A stretch of DNA of 14,200 nt from positions 1 to 14,200 of the forward strand of contig URUQ01000020.1 of NCBI GenBank assembly GCA_900551145.1. The letters run 5' to 3'. The notes beneath the pieces were generated by a model that did no database searches, had not been told where the DNA came from, and saw only the letters and a program-made list of their open reading frames with translations. Source of the stretch: an uncultured Eubacteriales bacterium (GTDB taxonomy: Bacteria; Bacillota; Clostridia; Christensenellales; CAG-917). The first letter of the stretch is position 1, and each line of letters begins with the position of its first letter. A program made the translations under genes and the position numbers. Positions 4,313-10,287 of this stretch are shown piece by piece.

Positions 4313-6372
4313 GCGTCCAACGCGTCAAGTCTTATTTGTTTCTTCTCTTCTTTGGTAAGTTTTCTGCCCTTTGCGGTCATTGCACTGTCGCCGTGTTTTA
4401 CGAATATCATAAGCGCGATTGCGATAACAACGCATATTGCACTGTAAAGGAACAAATATTTGTTGCCGCCCGCGTCCATAATCGCACCGCCGATTGCGGG
4501 GGTGATTGCTTGGGCGGACATGGTTGCCATATAGTAGTAACCGGTGTATTGTCCCACCGTTTCCGCCGTGGAAAGCTCGGTGACCATCGGAAACGTGTTG
4601 ACGTTGGCAATGATAAGACCAAAGCCCGCGATGAGGTAGAACAAGGCAAAGAGTACTGCGGGAATTGCAGCATTGTCGTTGGGAGATACCGCCGCAAAGA
4701 TGAGAACGAATGACACGACTGCCATGCCAAAGCCTATCATAATAGACTTTCTTCTACCGATCTTTGCCGCCATATATCCGACGGGGATAAATGCGATTGC
4801 GCTTATACCCATAGATACGCCCGAGATGATCGACGCGATACCTGCCGAAAGGTTGAGTGCCTTGGTGGTGTAGATGGACAAGTTGGAAGATACCGCGTTG
4901 TAGCCCATAAACCACATAAAGATCGAAGCGAGAATGAGAGCAAAGGATTTGAGTCTGCCTCTTTCGAGTTCGCTCTTTGCGCTCCACCACTCTTTGGGAG
5001 TTTGACGTTTTTTCTTGGTGTTTTCCACCACTTGTTGAGCAAATTCAAGCGTTTCGGGAGCGATTCGCTCTTTGTTTTCCGCTTTTGCGCCCGTATCGAG
5101 CAATTGTTGTGCGTCACCCGACGGCTTGCTGTCAAGATTGTATTCCGCATCGCCTTCGCTGATAAGTTCTTCCGCAAATCTCTCTGCATCGGGGTTTTCG
5201 CCCTCTGCGAAGTCGTCGATTTCATACTCTTTGCAAATCTCTTGGCACTTTGCAACCATCTTGCGCTCGTTGACGAGTGCGAGGAAGCCAGCAAGGAGCA
5301 AGAGCATTCCGCCTGCGACCGAACCGAATATGATTACGTAGTTTTCAAGGCGTTGACCGAACAGCACCACCGTGTAAATCAAGAACGCTATCGCACCGCC
5401 TACACCGCCGCAAAGATTGATGATTGCGTTGGCTTGCGAACGGAGCGGTTTTGGCGTGACGTCCGGCATAAGCGCAACAGCGGGAGAACGGAAAGTTGCC
5501 ATTGCGATAAGCACGAGGAGCAAGATGACCATATAAACAACGAGACTCTTGACACCTTCCGACGTTTTGGTGCATTTCTCGTGAATTTCGTTGCTTATGT
5601 AGTTGTTCATACCCGCGGCAACGTACTTTTTGTAAGAGGCGTTGCTATCGAGAAGATTTTGATAGGTTTTGCCTTCAACGGGTGATTGTGCGGACAAGTC
5701 GGTGACTATTTCATCATCGGTAAACTTTCCGTCGCCGTTGGCATCATAGTAATAAGTCGTGTTGCCAATCATATTGAGAACGGCTTTCTTTGACGTCATC
5801 TTGCTATAATAGCGCAACGAAATAAATTCTTCTCTTGATACGTTATTGCCTTTTTGATTGAGGTACGTCAAGTCACAATAGTTGGCACTGCCTTCTTTTC
5901 CTGCGACTGCGTTGTCATACCACTCCGTAAGAAGCGGTTCCATAAACTCGTTGCTGTCAAGTTTAGCTTCTATGCTTGTGGTCAATTTGTCCGCTTTTTC
6001 TGCTTGTCGGAGTGTGACGACGGGCACAAAGACCATAAGCACCACCGCGCATACCGTGCCGATGACGATAAACGGAGTACGTCTGCCCCACTTCTTGACG
6101 AGTTTGCCTTTTGCATTGTCGCTGAGTTTGCCGAAAAGCGGCAACATAAACAACGAAAGCAAGTTGTCAAGTCCCATAATTATACCGCGCGCCCAGCTCG
6201 GAAGTCCGTACGCTTGTTCAAGCAAAAGGGGCACGACAAAGTCGTATGCCGTCCAAAACAGCATAATGATTGCAAACGCAAAGCCGACCTTGAACGTCTG
6301 CGGATAGTTGAGTTTTAGCGGTGGTCTGCCTTTCTCGTCCAACACGGGAGCGGGCGTCTCTTTTTTCTTCAT
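4306..6372 (-). CDS. MFS sugar transporter (sucrose/SLC45-like) with EF-hand-bearing extracytoplasmic insert
   Basis: A 12-TM-type major facilitator. The loop after TM2, GKLSDN...KKWGRRTPF (85-105), matches the loop-2/3 motif of sucrose/SLC45 and GPH-like carriers, and a second copy GYMAAKIGRRKS follows TM8 (536-547). This supports import of a sugar, perhaps a disaccharide; the substrate is not shown. Two features are unusual. About 155 residues (124-279) are inserted between TM3 and TM4, which should be outside the cell. They contain D214-A-N-G-D-G-K-F-T-D-D-E225, a canonical EF-hand calcium loop. The central cytoplasmic loop (about 373-478) is long and acidic. Residues are numbered from the ATG at 6384, but the ATG at 6372 is preferred because GGAG lies six bases before it; the earlier ATG has no ribosome site. 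The total is then 688 residues. It is a single-gene unit with its own promoter and terminator. Confidence 0.88.
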   Translation of the reverse strand: MKKKETPAPVLDEKGRPPLKLNYPQTFKVGFAFAIIMLFWTAYDFVVPLLLEQAYGLPSWARGIIMGLDNLLSLFMLPLFGKLSDNAKGKLVKKWGRRTPFIVIGTVCAVVLMVFVPVVTLRQAEKADKLTTSIEAKLDSNEFMEPLLTEWYDNAVAGKEGSANYCDLTYLNQKGNNVSREEFISLRYYSKMTSKKAVLNMIGNTTYYYDANGDGKFTDDEIVTDLSAQSPVEGKTYQNLLDSNASYKKYVAAGMNNYISNEIHEKCTKTSEGVKSLVVYMVILLLVLIAMATFRSPAVALMPDVTPKPLRSQANAIINLCGGVGGAIAFLIYTVVLFGQRLENYVIIFGSVAGGMLLLLAGFLALVNERKMVAKCQEICKEYEIDDFAEGENPDAERFAEELISEGDAEYNLDSKPSGDAQQLLDTGAKAENKERIAPETLEFAQQVVENTKKKRQTPKEWWSAKSELERGRLKSFALILASIFMWFMGYNAVSSNLSIYTTKALNLSAGIASIISGVSMGISAIAFIPVGYMAAKIGRRKSIMIGFGMAVVSFVLIFAAVSPNDNAAIPAVLFALFYLIAGFGLIIANVNTFPMVTELSTAETVGQYTGYYYMATMSAQAITPAIGGAIMDAGGNKYLFLYSAICVVIAIALMIFVKHGDSAMTAKGRKLTKEEKKQIRLDALDAD

Positions 6373-6421
6373 AGTCTTCTCCATATCAAATGTCTATATC
6401 TATTGTACGTGCGTGCGCGCG

Positions 6422-6443
6422 ATAATAAATACATATTTATTAT
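6422..6443. promoter_or_regulatory. inverted repeat overlapping the MFS -10 box
   Basis: ATAATAAATA (6422-6431) and TATTTATTAT (6434-6443) are perfect 10-base arms separated by CA. The right arm covers most of the predicted -10 element of the transporter gene, a usual place for a repressor operator. Being purely A/T apart from the centre, it could arise by chance more easily than a mixed sequence. Confidence 0.45.
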
Positions 6444-6467
6444 ATAGGAATAAAAAACAAATGTAAA
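6439..6467 (-). promoter_or_regulatory. promoter of the MFS transporter gene
   Basis: On the minus strand TTTACA (6467-6462), a 17-base spacer and a perfect TATAAT (6444-6439) make a near-consensus housekeeping promoter. The leader to the ATG at 6372 would be about 60 bases. Confidence 0.7.
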
Positions 6468-6661
6468 TACTCAATTTTGGCTCAAAAGCGAAAAATTTAC
6501 CTCCTTTTACAAGCACTCTCGAGAGAATATTGCCAACTTTTTGCAATTATTGCGAATGGCATAGCACAACTATCGATAACTGTGTAATCTTCTAAACACG
6601 AAAATAAGTATGACGTAATCCGCACACCTCAAAGATAAAGCGGACAAATTGAATAAAACTA
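6468..6661. other. divergent spacer between MFS and NrdG-like genes
   Basis: Part of a 313-base gene-free gap. It has a 10-base palindrome CTCTCGAGAG (6516-6525), a nested inverted repeat TGCCA...GCAAT-T-ATTGC...TGGCA (about 6530-6560), and an eight-base TATCGATA palindrome near 6572. A good ribosome-site-like AAAAGGAGG on the minus strand (6508-6500) has no usable start after it. No gene is supported. Confidence 0.4.
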
Positions 6662-6691
6662 TTGTCCTAATGCTATTTCGTGTGCTAAAAT
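6662..6691 (+). promoter_or_regulatory. candidate promoter of the NrdG-like gene, possibly leaderless
   Basis: TTGTCC (6662-6667) and TAAAAT (6686-6691) are separated by 18 bases. A start of transcription six or seven bases after the -10 would fall on or next to the ATG at 6698, and no Shine-Dalgarno is present, consistent with a leaderless message. Confidence 0.5.
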
Positions 6692-6697
6692 AAATTT

Positions 6698-7390
6698 ATG
6701 ATAGTTTGTGGATACGAAAAATTTTCAATGGTTGATTTTGACGAAAAAATCGCTTGCACCGTGTTTACGGGCGGGTGCAATTTCCGCTGTCCGTTTTGTC
6801 AAAACGGCGCGCTCGTCGTAGGCAATGTCAAAGCCGAGCAAATAGACGAAAACGAGGTATTTGACTACCTTCAAAAGCGCAAAGGACTCGTGGACGCGGT
6901 GTGTGTAACGGGCGGAGAACCTACTTTGCAACCCGATTTGAAAGATTTTTTGAGTAAAGTACGCGATATGGGTTATCTCACGAAACTTGACACCAACGGT
7001 TTGCGCCCCGACGTTTTGAAGTCGGTGCTCGACGAAAAGCTCGTCGATTACGTCGCTATGGACGTCAAAAACAGTCTCAAAAAATACGCCGTCACCGTTG
7101 GGCTCAACGAAGTGGACACGGCAAAAATAAAAGAGAGCGTGGAAACGCTCCTAAACGGAAACGTCGATTACGAGTTCCGCACCACTCTTATAAAAGAATT
7201 CCATACCGCCGAAGATATGAGGGAGATTGCCGATTTGATAAACGGCGCGAAAAAGTATTTTATGCAAAAATACAAGGACAACGAAGGGTGCATTGCGCAC
7301 GGATTCTCTCCCGTAGAAAAGGACGAAGCGGAAAAATTCAAGACGCTGTTTGACGGAAAAGTGGCAAAAATCGGCTTGCGTGGATATTGA
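6698..7390 (+). CDS. nrdG: anaerobic ribonucleotide-triphosphate reductase activating protein, radical SAM
   Basis: A 230-residue radical SAM protein of the NrdG-like/pyruvate-formate-lyase-activase group. Seen: the cluster-binding C27-x3-C31-x2-C34 in GGCNFRCPFC, with an aromatic before the last cysteine; the GGEPT SAM-binding motif at 72-76; and the later KLDTNG and DVKN strands typical of this group. Such enzymes use a [4Fe-4S] cluster and SAM to install a glycyl radical on the anaerobic class III ribonucleotide reductase NrdD. No nrdD is in the window, so the target is inferred from resemblance; another glycyl-radical enzyme cannot be excluded. The MIVCGYEKFS start matches where this group begins. 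It is monocistronic here, between a divergent transporter and a convergent small gene. No Shine-Dalgarno is visible. Confidence 0.88.
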   Translation: MIVCGYEKFSMVDFDEKIACTVFTGGCNFRCPFCQNGALVVGNVKAEQIDENEVFDYLQKRKGLVDAVCVTGGEPTLQPDLKDFLSKVRDMGYLTKLDTNGLRPDVLKSVLDEKLVDYVAMDVKNSLKKYAVTVGLNEVDTAKIKESVETLLNGNVDYEFRTTLIKEFHTAEDMREIADLINGAKKYFMQKYKDNEGCIAHGFSPVEKDEAEKFKTLFDGKVAKIGLRGY

Positions 7391-7442
7391 TTGTAGCGCC
7401 TTTGAATATTGATTTTTGCATGTATTATTAATATACAACGCC

Positions 7443-7462
7443 TTGTAAAATTGTTTTTACAA
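7443..7462. other. A/T hairpin downstream of the NrdG-like gene
   Basis: TTGTAAAA (7443-7450) and TTTTACAA (7455-7462) are perfect arms around TTGT. The stem is weak and lacks a T-run on the plus strand, so it is at best a poor terminator. Confidence 0.35.
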
Positions 7463-7478
7463 AACCGCAAAAATCAAG

Positions 7479-7521
7479 TTTGATAGCAACGAGTTTTTGG
7501 ATATTTTCTATCAAAACTCGT
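7479..7521. other. two overlapping, mutually exclusive inverted repeats at the end of the small gene
   Basis: ACGAGTTTT (7489-7497) pairs with AAAACTCGT (7513-7521). TTTGATAG (7479-7486) pairs with CTATCAAA (7508-7515). The right arms share three bases, so both stems cannot form fully at once. The first stem includes the stop codon (7513-7511) of the minus-strand small gene. It may serve as a 3' end structure for either converging transcript. Confidence 0.45.
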
Positions 7522-7693
7522 CGCAATCTTCGTCTTTACAGTCGTCGCACTCGCAGTCCTCTACGAGTTCGTCACACTCTATACATTCGTAAAGCCAATC
7601 CTCTTCTTCGGAAGAGGTTTCGTTTTTTGCGCTCTTTGATACGCTTGAATTTCGGGTTGAAAAAAGTGCGTCCAGTAAGTCAAATATACACAT
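7511..7693 (-). CDS. small cysteine- and acid-rich protein
   Basis: A 60-residue protein, not recognised. The ATG at 7693 was chosen because GAGGTGA lies four to five bases upstream (7704-7698), whereas the longer in-frame opening at 7804 has no ribosome site and encodes a different, basic composition. Residues 1-12 are hydrophobic/amphipathic (MCIFDLLDALF). Residues 13-28 are serine-rich. The tail is strongly acidic with paired cysteines: C37-x2-C40 and C47-x-C49-x2-C52, plus C57. Such spacing suggests metal binding (zinc or iron), but no family match is claimed. It is convergent to the NrdG-like gene and lies downstream of the GH13 gene on the same strand. The stop codon is within an inverted repeat. 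Confidence 0.7.
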   Translation of the reverse strand: MCIFDLLDALFSTRNSSVSKSAKNETSSEEEDWLYECIECDELVEDCECDDCKDEDCDEF

Positions 7694-7741
7694 AATATCA
7701 CCTCTATGCTTATATTGTATGACTTTGGATGCACCGTTTTT

Positions 7742-7762
7742 GTCGCATATTGCGACTTTTTT
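7742..7762 (+). terminator. small hairpin with T-run
   Basis: GTCGCA (7742-7747) and TGCGAC (7751-7756) enclose TAT and are followed by six Ts on the plus strand. The only plus-strand gene upstream ends 350 bases earlier, so it may instead be a regulatory inverted repeat upstream of the small gene. The motif resembles half of the palindrome in the mrp leader (TTGCGAC). Confidence 0.35.
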
Positions 7763-7835
7763 GTTATAAGCCTTTTTCGTTGCGACTTGGGTTGCTTTGC
7801 GCAATCTTGCTTATATCTTGCGTTTTGTGATTTTA

Positions 7836-9605
7836 CTAAACGTTCAGCACCGTTTTCCCGTTGACGGATACGCAAATATTTAAGCCGTTTGCAACGACTT
7901 CGAGAGTGCCTTGCTCGCATACTCTTTGCATAACGAGTTTGTCGGCGTCGGGAACGAAATGCGTTTCGCCTTGCAAAAATTCGGCGTAATTCTCACGGAA
8001 TTTGCCGAGAGTCTGATAGTGATTTATGAGGTCGGTATCTTCTCTTCCCCACGGATAAGTGCCTCTGTTGAGCGGGTCTTCCCAACCTTGAACGCCCGCT
8101 TCGTCACCATAGAACACGCAAGGCACACCCGGCAAAACGTATTGCAACGTGCTTGCGAATTGGAGTCTGCGCTTTGCAAGGTCGTACTGCTCTCGTGATA
8201 AGCGGAAGTCCGCTCTGTCCCTTTTGTCGCGAGGCGGTTTTACGCCCGAAAGCGTGGTGATTGCGCGCGCGGTGTCGTGACTGTCTATCAAATTCATAAG
8301 ACAATCGAGAGATTGCTTGGGATAATGCTCCAATATATCGCCGACTCGAGATATAAATGCGTCTTTGTCACCGTCGAGAGTGTACGCCAAAATCGCTTCC
8401 TTGAAAGGATAGTTCATAACCGAATCGAGTTGCTTGCCCATAAAATAGGGACGCCACTCGCTGTACGCGATTTTAGTGGAAGCGTCTTCCCACACCTCAC
8501 CGACTATGAGCATATCTTTGTCCTCGTCTTTGATATGAGAACATAGGTCGTAGGTGAAATCTATCGGCAACTCGTCCACAACGTCGAGTCTCCAACCCTT
8601 TACGCCGAGCTTGGACCACTTGTCAATCACGCCGTTTTCTCCGAGCACCAAATTTCTGTAACCTTGCGCGCTCTTATTGACCGTGGGCACGACGGTGCTT
8701 CCCCACCAACAAGCGTATTCGTCGGGATAATGCGTGAAATAATACCAATCGTAATAGGGAGATTGCTTGCTTTGACATGCGCCGAGCGTGTCGTAAGTTC
8801 CCTCGCGATTGAAGTACTTGCTATCCGCGCCCGTGTGATTGAATACTCCGTCAAGCATAATCTCAATTCCGCGATCGTTTGCCTCGTCCAGCAACCTCTT
8901 GAATTGCTCTTCCGTGCCAAACAACTCGTCAATGGCAAGATAATCACCCGTGTCGTATCTATGATTTGAACAAGACTTGAAAATCGGCGAAAGATATATG
9001 CACTTTACACCGAGGCTTTGGATATAATCGAGTTTGGAAATAATCCCCTCGATATTACCGCCAAAAAAGTCGTCCGCGCGATAGACTTTGCCGTCCTCGG
9101 CAATATCGGGACGCTCGTACCAATCGGAGTGCAGACGTCCGCGCTTTGTGAACGGGATATTGCCTTTTTTGCAAAATCTATCTGCAAATATTTGATAAAT
9201 TACGCCTCGTTTTGCCCAATTCGGCGTTTTATAGTCACATTCCGTAACGGTCAACTGCCATTCCGGCAACCAATCTCCTCTTATAGCCGTACCGTCGAGA
9301 CCTCTGCCGAAAAACGCCAAATCCCCGTTTGCAAATTCTCCCTCGAAGCGATATTTCCAAATACCCCACTCCGAAAGAGCAAACGTGCCGACGAAATAGT
9401 CTATGCCGTCCTTTGCATAAGCGAAGGGCAATTCTATGCGCTCATTGCGCCCGCAAAGCACCTCGCCTTCTTTGCCGAAGATTTGGCGCAATACGACAAA
9501 CATCCTATCGATGTGCATATTGCTATCGATAGGAAAAGTAATTGTCGTAGCTTGATTTGCTACGCTTGCACCGTACGGCTTTTTGTGAATAAGAGGTGAG
9601 TACAT
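7836..9605 (-). CDS. GH13 alpha-glucan hydrolase, cyclomaltodextrinase/neopullulanase type
   Basis: A 589-residue enzyme that should cleave alpha-1,4 (perhaps also alpha-1,6) bonds in maltodextrins, cyclodextrins or pullulan. It lacks a signal peptide, so it acts in the cytoplasm. Seen in order: N-terminal beta-sandwich (about 1-125); a (beta/alpha)8 barrel from GVIYQIFADRF (134-144); region I DGVFNHTG (252-259); a region-V-like VPTVN (306-310) where GH13_20 enzymes usually have MPKLN; region II GWRLDVVDE with nucleophile D341; region III VGEVWE with acid/base E370; region IV DSHDTAR with D444; and a C-terminal beta domain from about 545. All three catalytic acids are present. Length matches GH13_20, but maltogenic amylase or neopullulanase cannot be separated by eye. 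It follows glgA-glgP, separated by palindromes and R2. No Shine-Dalgarno precedes the ATG. Confidence 0.92.
   Translation of the reverse strand: MYSPLIHKKPYGASVANQATTITFPIDSNMHIDRMFVVLRQIFGKEGEVLCGRNERIELPFAYAKDGIDYFVGTFALSEWGIWKYRFEGEFANGDLAFFGRGLDGTAIRGDWLPEWQLTVTECDYKTPNWAKRGVIYQIFADRFCKKGNIPFTKRGRLHSDWYERPDIAEDGKVYRADDFFGGNIEGIISKLDYIQSLGVKCIYLSPIFKSCSNHRYDTGDYLAIDELFGTEEQFKRLLDEANDRGIEIMLDGVFNHTGADSKYFNREGTYDTLGACQSKQSPYYDWYYFTHYPDEYACWWGSTVVPTVNKSAQGYRNLVLGENGVIDKWSKLGVKGWRLDVVDELPIDFTYDLCSHIKDEDKDMLIVGEVWEDASTKIAYSEWRPYFMGKQLDSVMNYPFKEAILAYTLDGDKDAFISRVGDILEHYPKQSLDCLMNLIDSHDTARAITTLSGVKPPRDKRDRADFRLSREQYDLAKRRLQFASTLQYVLPGVPCVFYGDEAGVQGWEDPLNRGTYPWGREDTDLINHYQTLGKFRENYAEFLQGETHFVPDADKLVMQRVCEQGTLEVVANGLNICVSVNGKTVLNV
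9504..9533. other. inverted repeat inside the 5' coding region of the GH13 gene
   Basis: CCTATCGAT (9504-9512) and ATCGATAGG (9525-9533) are perfect arms with a 12-base loop, extendable by one T-A pair. They fall at codons 25-34 of the enzyme. They could affect early translation or may be chance. Confidence 0.3.
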
Positions 9606-9612
9606 ATTGTTT

Positions 9613-9648
9613 ATTTAATTAATAATTATTAATTAATAATTAATAATT
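9613..9648. repeat. A/T-only palindromic repeat upstream of the GH13 gene
   Basis: A 30-plus base run of TTAAT/AATTATT words, including the perfect 18-base palindrome AATTATTAATTAATAATT (9624-9641). It begins about eight bases upstream of the ATG. It probably includes or abuts the promoter and would be easily melted or bent. A TTAAAT word seven bases before the ATG could be a -10 for a leaderless message. Confidence 0.45.
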
Positions 9649-9719
9649 TTGGAAGATTTTGTGTATTCATTTGCACACTGTTTCCTTTTATCTTGTAAAT
9701 CTAAAAAGAGTATCGTCGT

Positions 9720-9994
9720 AACTCCTTTAATGCAATAACCCCCTCTTTCCGGACACGCCGGCATTTCTCCCACCACTCGTATAAGGACAATTCACTACAA
9801 AAGCGTTCGTCGCTCGCGGGGGAGACAACGGCACTCGCATAATAAGTATCGTCCTCTCATTATGCCACTGCGCTTTGTGCGCCAGCTACGCAACAACACG
9901 GCGCAGTCGCTTGTACTTTTCATCAAGCTCGGCACTTATCCGCTCGTCGCCTTGCGACTCGAACTTCGAATAAGCACATTCCGTTAATAAGTAC
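9720..9994. repeat. long intergenic repeat, copy R2
   Basis: Second copy of the element at 1646-1944, same orientation on the window and same placing relative to its leftward neighbour genes. Landmarks are AACTCCTTTAATGCAATA (9720-9737), GCGCTTTGTGCGCC (9870-9883), GCTACGCAACA (9885-9895), GGCGCAGTCGCTTGTACT (9900-9917), hairpin GTCGC-CTT-GCGAC (9946-9958), and the 27-base end block (9968-9994, one difference from R1). The hairpin differs from R1 by one whole base pair (G-C to T-A) with the loop CTT unchanged, suggesting that the fold is kept. No ORF is shared with R1. Confidence 0.8.
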
Positions 9995-10009
9995 ACTATA
10001 TCAAAGTTT

Positions 10010-10034
10010 TATTCGCTCAATGTCAAATCTTTTT
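10010..10034. repeat. 25-base direct repeat of the glgP end
   Basis: Positions 10010-10034 match 10270-10294 at 24 of 25 bases (T/A difference at 10023/10283). The second copy covers the last codons of glgP and the right arm of palindrome B. The first copy is the inverse of the left arm of B at about 10166-10184. Confidence 0.7.
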
Positions 10035-10042
10035 GTATCAAA

Positions 10043-10161
10043 AAGTGCGCAAATGAGATAAAGAGCAAGGAACTGCGCATCCGAAGCAAAACCAAGCGTA
10101 CTAAGCGTACGCGATTTTGAAGCGGATGCACAGTGACAACGCTATTTGCTCATATACACTT
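10043..10161. repeat. long imperfect palindrome A
   Basis: About 119 bases that fold on themselves: outer AAGTG/CACTT (10043-10047, 10157-10161), middle GCATCCG/CGGATGC (10077-10083, 10123-10129) and central GCGTAC/GTACGC (10096-10101, 10107-10112) around the loop TAAGC. It has the same plan and loop form as palindrome B but different arm sequences. Non-coding. Confidence 0.7.
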
Positions 10162-10172
10162 CTTGTAAAAAG

Positions 10173-10287
10173 TTTGTCATTGAGATGAAGAGCGCGAAAG
10201 ACGTATCCTGCCGACAAGCCAAACGTACTATGCGTACGTGACTTGGCGGCAAGGTGCGTCTGACAATGCTATTCGCTCAATGACAAA
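10173..10287. repeat. long imperfect palindrome B, overlapping the 3' end of glgP
   Basis: About 115 bases bounded by perfect 12-base arms TTTGTCATTGAG (10173-10184) and CTCAATGACAAA (10276-10287). Further stems inward are GCCG/CGGC (10210-10213, 10247-10250), CAAG/CTTG (10215-10218, 10242-10245) and ACGTAC/GTACGT (10223-10228, 10234-10239) around TATGC. On both strands the hairpin is followed by a T-run, so it could act as a terminator or 3' stabiliser for glgP. Confidence 0.75.

Noticed and set aside
4276..6318. Several 140-230 codon plus-strand ORFs opposite the MFS gene
   Set aside because: They are shadows of the transporter's reading frame, with no ribosome sites or recognisable domains.
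6440..6508. Small minus-strand gene after the AAAAGGAGG at 6508-6500
   Set aside because: No ATG or GTG follows at suitable distance; a TTG 14 bases away meets a stop after a few codons.
7694..7804. Longer N-terminus of the small cysteine-rich protein
   Set aside because: A strong GAGGTGA ribosome site lies within this stretch, just before the ATG at 7693, and the added residues have a different composition.
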